Shown here piece after piece: positions 1-8,146 of a DNA stretch of 13,383 nt; position 1 is the first letter of the stretch; every line of letters starts with the position of its first letter. Source of the stretch: an uncultured Spirochaetaceae bacterium. Its GTDB lineage: Bacteria > Spirochaetota > Spirochaetia > Sphaerochaetales > Sphaerochaetaceae. Under the pieces are notes generated by a model, which saw only the letters and a program-made list of their open reading frames with translations, made no database searches and was not told the origin of the DNA. The position numbers and the translations under genes were made by a program. Location of the stretch: assembly GCA_944389985.1 (NCBI GenBank), contig CALXON010000132.1, forward strand, positions 1 through 13,383. The letters run 5' to 3'.

Positions 1-788
1 TTTTCACAGAGAGAAACGGAATTCACATCATTGACCTGCAGAAGACATCTGCCTGCATCGTTGAGGCATATGAGGCTGTCAGGACACAGGTAAAGAACGG
101 AAAGCAGATCCTGTTCGTCGGCACGAAAAAGCAGGCGCAGCAGGCAATCGAGACAGAAGCTAAGAGATGCGGCATGCCGTATGTCTCCAACCGCTGGCTT
201 GGCGGAATGCTCACAAACTTCACGACAATCAAGAAGAGCATCGCAACTCTCAAGAAGATCGAGAGGATGGAGGCTGACGGAACATTCGATTCCCTCACAA
301 AGAAGGAAGTCGCTCTCTATACAAAAGAGAAGAACAAGCTTGAGAAGAACCTCGGCGGCATCAAGGACATGAAGGAGCTCCCGGGCGCACTCTTCATCAT
401 CGATACAAAGAAGGAGGCTCTTGCAGTAGCAGAGGCCAAGAGACTCGGAATTCCTGTAATCGCAGTCGTCGATACAAACTGCGATCCTACAGACATCACA
501 TACCCTATTCCGGGAAATGATGATGCTATCCGCGCAATCTCACTATTTGTCGAGATCATCGCAAACGCTGTCATCGATGCAGACAGCGAGGCTGGAATCC
601 AGATCATCGAGTCACTTGATGACGAGGACGAGGAGGCTGCAATCAACGCATCTCCTGTAGAGGACAAGGACGAGAAGGCTGATGACGAAGAGGTCGACTA
701 CTCCAACTACGTTCCTGCAGAGGAGAAGGCTGAGGAAGCTGACGAGCAGGATCAGGAAGAGGACGAAGAGGACTACTTCACAAAATAA
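1..788 (+). CDS. rpsB: 30S ribosomal protein S2 (5' partial)
   Basis: Small-subunit protein S2, which joins the 30S late and helps hold S1. The reading frame is open from base 3, giving 261 visible residues; comparison with E. coli S2 suggests about 30 N-terminal residues lie upstream of the window. Family landmarks are clear: HIIDLQKT near visible residue 8, LFVGTKKQAQQA, NRWLGGMLTNF (about 62-72), GGIKDMKELPGALFIID and the VDTNCDP/IPGNDDAIRA block. After the normal S2 fold ends (about visible residue 195) there is a roughly 60-residue tail made largely of Asp and Glu, ending EEDYFTK. That tail is absent from E. coli S2. It is the first visible gene of the + operon, 14 nt before tsf. The identification is certain; only the tail's role is unknown. 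Confidence 0.97.
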   Translation, partial: FTERNGIHIIDLQKTSACIVEAYEAVRTQVKNGKQILFVGTKKQAQQAIETEAKRCGMPYVSNRWLGGMLTNFTTIKKSIATLKKIERMEADGTFDSLTKKEVALYTKEKNKLEKNLGGIKDMKELPGALFIIDTKKEALAVAEAKRLGIPVIAVVDTNCDPTDITYPIPGNDDAIRAISLFVEIIANAVIDADSEAGIQIIESLDDEDEEAAINASPVEDKDEKADDEEVDYSNYVPAEEKAEEADEQDQEEDEEDYFTK

Positions 789-802
789 TCAGGAGGATTG
801 AT

Positions 803-1657
803 ATGGCAATCAGCGCAGCAGATGTAAAGAAGCTCAGGGACATTACCGGAGCAGGTATGATGGACTGCAAGAAGGCACTCTCCGAGGCTGATGGCGACTT
901 CGCCAAAGCTGAGAAGATCCTCAAGGAGATGGGACTTGCAGCAGTTGCCAAGAGACAGGACAGAGCCACAGAGAACGGCCGCGTATTCGTGAAGGCCGGA
1001 AACGGCAAGGCAGTCATCCTCTCGCTCTCCTGCGAGACAGACTTCGTTGCCAAGAATGCGGATTTCGCAAAGCTCGGCGATGACCTCTGCACAGTCATCC
1101 TTGAGAAGGGATACACAGAGATCAACGAGGAGCTCACAGGCATGGTCGAGGCTCTCATCGCGATCATCAAGGAGAACATGCACCTCGTGAAGTTCAATGT
1201 CGTCGACATCTCTTCCGATGAGTATGCTTCCACATACATCCACGGCGACGGAGCTGTCGCTGTCCTCGTCGTTCTCAAGTCAGACAAGGCTGAGATCTTC
1301 GGTGAGGCGGATGTCAAGGAGTTCACACACAACCTCGCTCTCCACGCAGCAGCATACAAGCCTCAGTTCCTTTCGGACAAGGTTGTAGATGCAGCATACC
1401 AGGAGGAGCAGCTCTCGATCTTCCGCAAGCAGGTCGAGTCCGATGAGAAGCTCATGGCAAAGCCGGAGCAGGTCAGAGAGGGAATCGTCAGAGGTAAGCT
1501 CTCCAAGCTCTACAAGGAGGTCTGCTTCGTAGACCAGGCATTCGTCAAGGACGACACAAAGTCCGTACAGCAGATGCTCGGCGAGGTCGGCAAGGCTCAT
1601 GGAGCAAAGCTTGACATCGTCTCCTACTATGTCTATCAGGCTGGTGTGAACGGCTGA
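803..1657 (+). CDS. tsf: Translation elongation factor EF-Ts
   Basis: Guanine-nucleotide exchange factor for EF-Tu: it displaces GDP so that EF-Tu can reload with GTP and aminoacyl-tRNA. The product is 284 aa, the usual size. Residues 1-50 form the UBA-like N-terminal domain (VKKLRDITGAGMMDCKKAL), followed by the exchange core with the diagnostic TDFV at residues 79-82 (SLSCETDFVAKN). The C-terminal part contains the repeated dimerisation/core half ending in the SYYVYQAG segment. The start is fixed by AGGAGG at 791-796, six bases before ATG. The standard rpsB-tsf neighbourhood supports the call. Nothing in the sequence is unusual for the family. Confidence 0.97.
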   Translation: MAISAADVKKLRDITGAGMMDCKKALSEADGDFAKAEKILKEMGLAAVAKRQDRATENGRVFVKAGNGKAVILSLSCETDFVAKNADFAKLGDDLCTVILEKGYTEINEELTGMVEALIAIIKENMHLVKFNVVDISSDEYASTYIHGDGAVAVLVVLKSDKAEIFGEADVKEFTHNLALHAAAYKPQFLSDKVVDAAYQEEQLSIFRKQVESDEKLMAKPEQVREGIVRGKLSKLYKEVCFVDQAFVKDDTKSVQQMLGEVGKAHGAKLDIVSYYVYQAGVNG

Positions 1658-1670
1658 GGAGGCTTCTACT

Positions 1671-2225
1671 ATGCAGAGTGTTATCGACAACTGTGAGCAG
1701 AGGATGAAGAAGAGCACTGAGGCTCTCAGTGCTGAGTTCGCGATGCTGAGGACCGGAAGGGCCTCGGCTTCCCTCTTCGACAAGATCAAGGTCGACTACT
1801 ATGGTGCGGAGACTCCCCTTTCCCAGGTTGCTTCCATAAGCGTTCCTGAGGCAAGGCTTGTAGTAATCCAGCCATGGGACAAGACAGTGCTCCCTGCGAT
1901 CGAGAAGGCTATCCAGAAGTCAGAGCTCGGCCTCAATCCTAGCAACGACGGAAAGCTCATCAGAGTCGCTTTCCCGCCTCTCACAGAGGACAGGAGAAAG
2001 GAGCTTGCGAAGAGCGCCAAGGCAACTGCCGAGAACTCCAGAGTCGCTGTCAGGAACATCCGCCGCGACGCCATGGAGGAGCTGAAGAAACTCCAGAAGA
2101 ACGGAGAGATCAGCGAGGATCAGCAGAAGGAAGGCGAGACAAAGATCCAGAAGCTTACTGACAATGCGATCGCCGAGATCGGAAAGATCGCGGAAGCCAA
2201 GGAAAAGGAGATAATGGAAATCTGA
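1671..2225 (+). CDS. frr: Ribosome recycling factor
   Basis: With EF-G, RRF splits post-termination ribosomes into subunits. The product is 184 aa, typical for the family. It shows the three-helix-bundle pattern with the early LRTGRAS motif (residues 27-33), the small beta domain (YYGAETPLSQVASI, PWDK) and the conserved NPSNDGKLIRVAFPPLTEDRRKEL stretch near the middle, then the NSRVAVRNIRRDA helix. AGGAGG at 1657-1662 lies 8 nt before ATG and shares its first base with the tsf stop codon TGA, so tsf and frr are closely linked. The stop codon is followed by one base and then the GTG start of uppS. Confidence 0.97.
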   Translation: MQSVIDNCEQRMKKSTEALSAEFAMLRTGRASASLFDKIKVDYYGAETPLSQVASISVPEARLVVIQPWDKTVLPAIEKAIQKSELGLNPSNDGKLIRVAFPPLTEDRRKELAKSAKATAENSRVAVRNIRRDAMEELKKLQKNGEISEDQQKEGETKIQKLTDNAIAEIGKIAEAKEKEIMEI

Positions 2226-2226
2226 A

Positions 2227-2913
2227 GTGGCCGGGGAACTGAAGCATCTTGCCATCATAATGGACGGGAATGGACGCTGGGCCGTCAGCCGCTCTCTTGA
2301 GCGCACTGAAGGACATAAGGCAGGAGCGGAAGCTGCGATCCGTGTTGCAGAACGTGCCATGGAGCGCGGCATCAGTTTCCTCACACTTTACTGTTTCTCC
2401 ACAGAAAACTGGAAAAGACCCATGGGGGAAGTATCTTTCCTTATGGGTCTCTTCTCTTCTCAGTTCAGGAAGAGGATTCCTGAAATAAGGGACAGGGGTT
2501 TCAGGATACTCCATCTCGGAAACAGGAACGGACTTCCGGAAAGTGTCCTCGAGACAATCGATCAGGCTGTATCCGAGACAGCGGCGAATACAGGTCTTAC
2601 AATCCAGCTTGCCATAAACTACGGCGGACTTGATGAAATCGCGAGAGCCACGGAGAAGGCCATGCAGAACGGTGAGAGATCATTCACTTACCCTGTCCTT
2701 TCCAGGTATCTGGACAACCCGGGGGTGCCAGCTCCCGACTTCATCGCACGTTCCGGAGGAGAAAAACGCCTCTCCGGTTTCCTGACGCTTCAGTCAAGCT
2801 ATGCAGAAATCGGATTTTATGATAAACTCTGGCCAGACTGGGATGGTTACATGATTGATGAAATCATTTCTGATTTCCAGTCCAGGCAAAGAAGATTCGG
2901 AGGACTCGGATGA
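2227..2913 (+). CDS. uppS: Undecaprenyl diphosphate synthase (cis-prenyltransferase)
   Basis: Condenses isopentenyl diphosphates onto farnesyl diphosphate in cis to make the C55 lipid carrier for cell-wall sugars. The product is 228 aa; E. coli UppS is 253. Catalytic and substrate residues are all present: Asp13 in IMDGNGRW, His30 in the GHKAG loop, FSTENWKRP (58-66), and the C-terminal block with Arg175, Arg181, Ser183 and Glu194, spaced exactly as the E. coli equivalents. The start is GTG at 2227, one base after the frr stop. The ATG at 2260 lies inside the DGNGRW region and is too late. The nearest good ribosome site (AAGGAG 2205-2210) is 16 nt away, so coupling to frr translation is likely. 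Confidence 0.95.
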   Translation: MAGELKHLAIIMDGNGRWAVSRSLERTEGHKAGAEAAIRVAERAMERGISFLTLYCFSTENWKRPMGEVSFLMGLFSSQFRKRIPEIRDRGFRILHLGNRNGLPESVLETIDQAVSETAANTGLTIQLAINYGGLDEIARATEKAMQNGERSFTYPVLSRYLDNPGVPAPDFIARSGGEKRLSGFLTLQSSYAEIGFYDKLWPDWDGYMIDEIISDFQSRQRRFGGLG

Positions 2914-3752
2914 CATCGATGGGAAAAAGGATCATGACTGGCTGCATAGCCGTACCAGTGCTGATCGGAATTGTCATATTTCTTCCGCACTTCAACTACC
3001 TTGCATTCTGTGTGCTCATAATGGTTCTGACAGTACTCGGATCGCAGGAGATGCATCAGCTTCTGTCAAAGGACAAGGAGAAGCTTCTCTTCACCTCCTA
3101 CTCCGGAGTCCTGCTGCCACTTGCACAGTACATACAGTTCTCATACTTCCGTGATGTCGAGCTCACATTCTACACGCTGATGTTCCTCATAGGACTCACG
3201 CTGTTCCTTGAGATATTCACAGGAGCCGAGGACGGATTCAAAGGCACATGGGAACGCAACAGCAAGACTGTCCTGAACATCATCTATCCGGGACTCTTCG
3301 CATCGTTCATCATTCGTCTTGCGTTCTTCGAGCATGCCGCCTGGTACATACTCTTCTTCTTCCTTCTTGTATTCTCTTCCGATACGTTCGCGTTCTTCTT
3401 CGGAATCGCACTCGGAAAGAACAACAAGGGAATACTCAAGGTCAGCCCGAACAAGTCTGTTGCAGGCTATGTGGGAGGACTTCTCGTACCTGGAATCATG
3501 GGAACGCTATCTGCGGTCCTCTTCCCTGAGGTCTTCTCATACGGACCTGCAAGAGGATTCATCGTGGGACTTACCACAGCAGCCCTCGGTGCTGTCGGTG
3601 ACCTCATAGAATCATCATTCAAGAGATCTGCCGAGGTGAAGGATTCCGGTTCAATAATCCCTGGTCGCGGCGGCATTCTCGACTCCATTGATTCGGTAAT
3701 CATTGCAGCTCCTGTATATGTTGCCATAATCATGATCGCTCTCGGCATATGA
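2910..3752 (+). CDS. cdsA: Phosphatidate cytidylyltransferase (CDP-diglyceride synthase)
   Basis: Integral membrane enzyme that makes CDP-diacylglycerol from CTP and phosphatidate, the precursor of bacterial phospholipids. The product is 280 aa with about eight hydrophobic segments; the first is at residues 9-25. The C-terminal signature lies at about 235-261: SFKRSAEVKDSGS then PGRGGILDSID. Asp245, Asp258 and Asp261 are kept, but the usual His of PGHGG is Arg253, the usual Arg of LDRxD is Ser259, and the SPxKTxEG motif reads SPNKSVAG (179-186). The ATG overlaps the uppS stop as ATGA, and GGAGG at 2899-2903 is 6 nt upstream. Position between uppS and dxr supports function despite the altered signature. 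Confidence 0.94.
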   Translation: MTSMGKRIMTGCIAVPVLIGIVIFLPHFNYLAFCVLIMVLTVLGSQEMHQLLSKDKEKLLFTSYSGVLLPLAQYIQFSYFRDVELTFYTLMFLIGLTLFLEIFTGAEDGFKGTWERNSKTVLNIIYPGLFASFIIRLAFFEHAAWYILFFFLLVFSSDTFAFFFGIALGKNNKGILKVSPNKSVAGYVGGLLVPGIMGTLSAVLFPEVFSYGPARGFIVGLTTAALGAVGDLIESSFKRSAEVKDSGSIIPGRGGILDSIDSVIIAAPVYVAIIMIALGI

Positions 3753-4828
3753 GAAGACTTCTGGTTCTGGGAGCGACAGGATCAATCGGAAATACATGCC
3801 TCAGAGCATATTCAGAAGGACTTATAAATGACACTGTCATCTCAGGTGTTGTCGCTGGCAGCAGCAGAAGAATTGATGAACTTGGAAAGCAGTTCTCCTC
3901 CCCTGTCCTTCTAGCCTCCGGTAAAAGCCGTGAGGAGATCATGTCATTCATCTCATGTCTCTCTCCTGATATAGCCCTCAACGGCGTCTCAGGCATTGCA
4001 GGACTGATGTATACAGACATCCTCATCGATCTCGGGATCGACATAGCACTTGCTAACAAGGAATCCATAGTACTCGGCGGAGAGTACATTCTGGAGAAAG
4101 CAATGCGTAAGGGTGTCAGGATAATCCCTGTCGACAGCGAGCACAGCGCGATCCACAACCTTCTGAAGGGACACAAGGCTGAAAGACTCATAATAACTGC
4201 TTCAGGGGGTCCTTTCGTCGACAGAAAGGACATGACAGGCATAACAGCCGAAGAGGCTCTGAACCATCCTGTATGGAAGATGGGACCAAAGATAACTGTC
4301 GACAGTGCAACGCTTGCTAACAAGGCACTTGAGGTCATCGAGGCTTCATATCTCTTCTCATTTCCTCCTGAGAGAATACAGGTTACAGTCCACAGACAGT
4401 CTGTAATACACTCGATGATAGAGAGCCCTGACGGGGCTGTGTACGCACTCATGTCGAATCCCGACATGACTCTTCCGATCGTATCCGCCATCAACGGAGG
4501 AGATGTTCCTCCGCGTCTTGTCTCTCCTCTCGATCTCTCATCTCTCACCCTCACATTCGAGGACTGGGACAGGGAGCGCTTCCCGATGCTCTCACTTGGA
4601 TTCGAGGCATTGAGGAAAGGAGGATTCTACCCTGCTGCCTTCGCATCAGCCGATGAGGTTGCCGTGAATGCATTCCTCTCAGGGGAAATAGGCTTCACGG
4701 ATATCCCCCGGGTGACGGAGAGAACAATGGAAGAAGACTGGAGCCTGAGAGCCACTTCTGTTGATGAGATCATGGAGAGGGCGGACAGAGCTGCCGCAAT
4801 CGCTGAGGAAATATGCCGGAACATCTGA
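3749..4828 (+). CDS. dxr: 1-deoxy-D-xylulose 5-phosphate reductoisomerase
   Basis: First committed step of the MEP isoprenoid pathway: NADPH-dependent conversion of DXP to 2-C-methylerythritol 4-phosphate. The product is 359 aa, somewhat shorter than E. coli Dxr (398). The NADPH motif GATGSIG is at 8-14 and LANKES at 101-106. Metal-binding Asp129 and Glu131 sit in PVDSEHSAI, the substrate ASGG is at 151-154, the flexible-loop Trp176 is in NHPVWKMG, and the third metal ligand Glu195 is in NKALEV. The start overlaps the cdsA stop (ATGA) with no clear ribosome site, which suggests translational coupling. Together with uppS it supplies polyprenyl carrier. Confidence 0.96.
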   Translation: MRRLLVLGATGSIGNTCLRAYSEGLINDTVISGVVAGSSRRIDELGKQFSSPVLLASGKSREEIMSFISCLSPDIALNGVSGIAGLMYTDILIDLGIDIALANKESIVLGGEYILEKAMRKGVRIIPVDSEHSAIHNLLKGHKAERLIITASGGPFVDRKDMTGITAEEALNHPVWKMGPKITVDSATLANKALEVIEASYLFSFPPERIQVTVHRQSVIHSMIESPDGAVYALMSNPDMTLPIVSAINGGDVPPRLVSPLDLSSLTLTFEDWDRERFPMLSLGFEALRKGGFYPAAFASADEVAVNAFLSGEIGFTDIPRVTERTMEEDWSLRATSVDEIMERADRAAAIAEEICRNI

Positions 4829-6126
4829 TTCATCTCGTCATCGGTCTTATCGGTATAGGGTTCGTCATCTTCCTCCATGAACTCGGACATTTCCTCGCAT
4901 CAAGGGCCATGGGAATAGATGTAGAGGTCCTCTCTTACGGATTCGGTCCCAGGCTTTTCTCCATCATGGGTCGCAATACAGAGTACAGGTTCTCGATGAT
5001 TCCCTTCGGCGGTTACTGCAGGATGAAAGGTTCACTTGATCTGATGAAGGCGCTGAGGGACGAGAAAGGCTCATTTGACACCACTGAGAAAGGTTCATAC
5101 TTCGGCTCTACTCCGCTGAGACGCATCATCATATATCTATCAGGACCGCTGATGAATATTCTCCTTGCGATCATCATACTCTCCATCTCTGCCATGATAC
5201 CTGTGGAGAGGATCTCCGATCCGGCATATGCTGTGTCGATAGCGGAGTACCCTGAGCTCTTTCCTGATGCTCCTGAACAGCCGGGAATAGAGAAAGGTGA
5301 CCGCATCGTCTCATCGGGAAGCACGGTATTTCCCGACTGGCAGAGTGTGGAGGCATTCCTCAGAGAACACAGAGGAGAAGCAGTGGATGTAAGAGTGATG
5401 AGAGACGGAGAGCTTGTCAGCACGACGCTGGAGCCGCTGAGAGTCGCAGGAGAGCCTTCATTCGGGATCACGGTGCTGATAGATCCTGTGATAGGAAGAA
5501 GCATCTCTGATGACTTCCTTCCCGGAGACAGGATAGTTAGCGCTGACGGAGTTCCTGTCCATTCACAGCTTGATCTGTATTCAATCAACAAAGATAGCTT
5601 CACGATCGAGATAGAACGTGACGGAGAGATCCTTGAAAGAAGGATCGAGAACAGAGTCCTTCCCTTTGCATGGGAGAGCGGAATACGGATCAGCCGTGAC
5701 AATGTACGGCCGCTGATCTACGGAGTTGAGAGATCGCTCAACATCGCAGCCTCCGCGATAAAGGCGCTCGGTGCACTTGTCACATTCCACCTGAGTGATG
5801 CCCTCTCAGTCCTGACAGGACCTGTGAAGGCTGCTGAGAACATAGGAAACATAACTGTACTGGCATTCAGCGAGAGTGCTGAAAGCGGCATAAGATCACT
5901 GCTGCAGCTGATGGCGGTCGTCTCGATCTCACTCGCTGCTGGAAACCTCCTGCCGATCCCCACCTTCGACGGCGGACAGATACTCATATGTCTCTCAGAA
6001 CTCTTTGCGCGCCGTGAGCTCAGGCCCAGAAGCTATGTCATGCTTCAGATCATCGGTATGATCCTAGCCCTCTGCATCATGGTCATGATGTACTCGCTGG
6101 ATATAAAGGCGTACTTCTTCAGCTGA
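4813..6126 (+). CDS. rseP: Site-2 membrane metalloprotease RseP
   Basis: Zinc intramembrane protease that cleaves anti-sigma factors or other membrane substrates after a first cut. The product is 437 aa. HELGH at residues 22-26 is in the first membrane helix. The membrane-associated loop FGGYCRMKG is at 65-73, a second helix GPLMNILLAIIIL at about 111-123, two PDZ-like regions at about 135-215 and 216-285, and the second catalytic motif NLLPIPTFDGG at 378-388, with Asp386 as the zinc ligand. Its start lies 16 nt inside dxr, behind a GAGG at 4805-4808. The stop TGA directly abuts the dnaB stop on the other strand. I see no sigma-E or RseA gene in the window, so substrates are unknown. Confidence 0.95.
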   Translation: MPEHLIHLVIGLIGIGFVIFLHELGHFLASRAMGIDVEVLSYGFGPRLFSIMGRNTEYRFSMIPFGGYCRMKGSLDLMKALRDEKGSFDTTEKGSYFGSTPLRRIIIYLSGPLMNILLAIIILSISAMIPVERISDPAYAVSIAEYPELFPDAPEQPGIEKGDRIVSSGSTVFPDWQSVEAFLREHRGEAVDVRVMRDGELVSTTLEPLRVAGEPSFGITVLIDPVIGRSISDDFLPGDRIVSADGVPVHSQLDLYSINKDSFTIEIERDGEILERRIENRVLPFAWESGIRISRDNVRPLIYGVERSLNIAASAIKALGALVTFHLSDALSVLTGPVKAAENIGNITVLAFSESAESGIRSLLQLMAVVSISLAAGNLLPIPTFDGGQILICLSELFARRELRPRSYVMLQIIGMILALCIMVMMYSLDIKAYFFS

Positions 6127-7539
6127 TCACTTGCTTCTCTTGTCTGGCGGAACAGGCTCGATGAAGACAGTTCCCTCCTGCTGGACTTCCTCGAATGAGG
6201 TTGTCGCAGGATTGTAGCCGACCTTGAAGTCACCAGTCTCTCCGTTTCTCTGCTTGGCGACAATGACCTTCGTGACCTGAAGAACAGGTCTTCCATCCCT
6301 GTCCTTTGCATTCTGGAGCTTCTCCTCCTCTGAGAGGATTCTCTTCCTGTGAAGGAACATGACGATGTCAGCATCCTGCTCGATGGAGCCGGAATCACGG
6401 AGGTTTGAAAGTATAGGTTCCCTCTCCTCGCTGTCTCTTGAGACCTGACAGAGAACGATGATCGGGATTTTAAGCTCTCTCGCAAGCTGTTTCAGTGACT
6501 TTGAGACTGTCGCTATGACCTCATGTCTCGGAGTCCTCTGATCAAGACCGGGATCGACAAGACCGATGTAGTCGATGAGTATGCACTCGATCTTCTTCTC
6601 CCTTCTGAGAGACCTTGCCTTTGCGCGGAGATCACCGAGCTTGATGTTCGGAACATCAACGATGTAAAGGGATCGTGAATAGAGACTATCAGCGGCATCC
6701 ATGACGCGGATGAACTCTCCGTCGCCGAAATCACCATTGGAGATCTTGGTGGCGTTCACCCTTGAGATGTTTGCAAGAAGTCTCACCGTGATCTGCCTAG
6801 CAGGCATTTCCAGTGAGAAGAATGCGATGCTCTTTCCGTCAGAGAGCATGTTGCGGATCATTGAGACAGCGAAGGCTGTCTTTCCGATCGAAGGACGGGC
6901 TGCTATGACGACATAGTCCTCAGGATGGAAGCCGCCGTTGCAGTACTTGTCCAGAACGGAGAAACCTGTGGCGACAGCGTCATCAGCAAGCTTTCCCTCC
7001 ATCTTCAGCTGAATCCTCTGCACGAGGTCATTCACTGCAGCGGAGACAGAGTAGCTCTCATTGTTCGTGCTTCCTGTCTCGGACAGCTTCATCAGTGATG
7101 TCTCACTCTCATCAAGAAGCGAGTAGACATCATTCTTGTCATCTCCTGCGGACTCGGCGATCTTCGTCGATATCGCGATCATGCTGCGCCTCAGGGACAT
7201 CTCCCTGACTATCGCGGCATACTGCTCTGCGTTCGCATAGATCGTCTCCGACTCCGTAAGGGATGATACATACCCCAACCCTCCTGCAGCCTCAAGCTTT
7301 CCGTTCTTCCTGAGAAAGTCTGAAAGCGTGATGATGTCCACGGCAAATCCTGAGGATTCCTTCATCCTCTGGATCGCCATGAAGATCTCGGCATTGGCCG
7401 GATGGTAGAAATCGGAGGCACTGACAAGCTGTGATACGCTGTCATATGCCTCCTCGTTCATAAGGATAGCGCCGAGAAGGGCTTTCTCGGCATCATCATT
7501 ATGCGGTGCGGTTCTCAACCACTGCTCCTTACTCGGCAT
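6127..7539 (-). CDS. dnaB: Replicative DNA helicase DnaB
   Basis: Hexameric 5'-3' helicase of the replication fork. The product is 470 aa if started at the ATG at 7539. The N-terminal helical domain begins APHNDDAEKALLGAIL. The RecA-like domain has Walker A ARPSIGKT (214-221), then FFSLEMPARQ, Walker B LIDYIGL, the LRDSGSIEQDADIVMFLHR segment and QRNGETG. No intein interrupts it. The ATG start would overlap rplI by 11 nt and has only a distant GAGGAAG (15 nt). A TTG at 7518, preceded by AAGGAG with a 6-nt spacer, is a serious alternative and would give 463 aa. An in-frame extension to 7761 is only rplI read in another frame. Confidence 0.96.
   Translation of the reverse strand: MPSKEQWLRTAPHNDDAEKALLGAILMNEEAYDSVSQLVSASDFYHPANAEIFMAIQRMKESSGFAVDIITLSDFLRKNGKLEAAGGLGYVSSLTESETIYANAEQYAAIVREMSLRRSMIAISTKIAESAGDDKNDVYSLLDESETSLMKLSETGSTNNESYSVSAAVNDLVQRIQLKMEGKLADDAVATGFSVLDKYCNGGFHPEDYVVIAARPSIGKTAFAVSMIRNMLSDGKSIAFFSLEMPARQITVRLLANISRVNATKISNGDFGDGEFIRVMDAADSLYSRSLYIVDVPNIKLGDLRAKARSLRREKKIECILIDYIGLVDPGLDQRTPRHEVIATVSKSLKQLARELKIPIIVLCQVSRDSEEREPILSNLRDSGSIEQDADIVMFLHRKRILSEEEKLQNAKDRDGRPVLQVTKVIVAKQRNGETGDFKVGYNPATTSFEEVQQEGTVFIEPVPPDKRSK
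7525..7530 (-). promoter_or_regulatory. Ribosome binding site that may set a TTG start for dnaB
   Basis: AAGGAG on the - strand begins with the last two bases of the rplI stop codon TAA and lies 6 nt before TTG at 7518-7516. The same stop/ribosome-site overlap occurs at tsf-frr and rpsF-ssb, which favours the TTG start over the ATG at 7539. Confidence 0.5.
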
Positions 7540-8146
7540 CTGCCGGAGCGGAAGCTTCCTCAGAAGCGGTCTCCTCAGCCGGAGCCTCTGCGCTCTCTGC
7601 CTCAGCAGCAGCTGCAGCCTCAGCTTCAGCCTGAGCCTTTGCCTCTGCCTCTGCAGCGGCCTTCTCCTCGGCAGCCTTCTTCTCTGCGAGGATTCTCTCA
7701 GCCTCGGACTGCACGATGAGTTTGACGTGGGACATGTCGTTCTCATAGAGATGTACGACAACAGAGTATGTTCCAGTCATCTTGATAGCATGTGTAGCGA
7801 CCTCGATCTTCTTTCTCTCGATCTCGAAACCGAGCTTCTGAAGCTCTGCCTGAACCATCTGGGAAGTAACGGAGCCGAAGAGCTTTCCGGACTCACCTGC
7901 AGGAACAGTGATCGTGAGCACGACACCATCAAGTCTCTCCTTGATCGATGCGGATGCGGCTCTCTTCTCAGCCTTCCTCTTCTCGATAGCAGCAGCCTTT
8001 GACTTGAAAAGCGCAGCGTTTGCCTTGCTGTAGATGACAGCAGTCTTTGTAGGAAGGAGGTAGTTTCTTGCGTATCCGTCCTTTACCTCTACGACATCCC
8101 CCTCTTCTCCGAGGTGGATCACATCCTGGTTAAGAATAATCTTCAT
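7529..8146 (-). CDS. rplI: 50S ribosomal protein L9 with long Ala/Glu tail
   Basis: L9 binds 23S rRNA near the L1 stalk and helps restrain frame slippage. The product is 205 aa, against about 150 for the family. The N-terminal rRNA-binding domain carries the signature GYARNYLLP (24-32), the connecting helix follows (about 40-72), and the C-terminal domain contains GKLFGSVT (87-94). Residues from about 151 are a low-complexity Ala/Glu extension (AEKKAAEEKAAAEAEAKAQ and onward), ending PADAE. The start has GGAGG (8153-8157) with a 6-nt spacer. The first 17 nt overlap the end of the membrane-protein gene upstream. The tail is beyond the conserved fold and its role is unknown. Confidence 0.96.
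   Translation of the reverse strand: MKIILNQDVIHLGEEGDVVEVKDGYARNYLLPTKTAVIYSKANAALFKSKAAAIEKRKAEKRAASASIKERLDGVVLTITVPAGESGKLFGSVTSQMVQAELQKLGFEIERKKIEVATHAIKMTGTYSVVVHLYENDMSHVKLIVQSEAERILAEKKAAEEKAAAEAEAKAQAEAEAAAAAEAESAEAPAEETASEEASAPADAE

Noticed and set aside
3730..4554. 274-aa - strand ORF opposite dxr
   Set aside because: It is a shadow of dxr. The dxr frame carries all catalytic motifs; the opposite frame has no recognisable domain or ribosome site.
5013..5702. 229-aa - strand ORF opposite rseP
   Set aside because: Ser/Ile-rich antisense shadow inside a clearly coding rseP frame, with no supporting signals.
7560..7690. Repetitive GC-rich DNA resembling a tandem repeat
   Set aside because: Explained by Ala/Glu codons of the L9 tail; no exact unit repeats regularly.
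7540..7761. In-frame N-terminal extension of dnaB giving 544 aa
   Set aside because: The added residues are Arg/Gln/Leu repeats produced by reading the Ala/Glu-coding tail of rplI in another frame; DnaB homology starts only after 7539.
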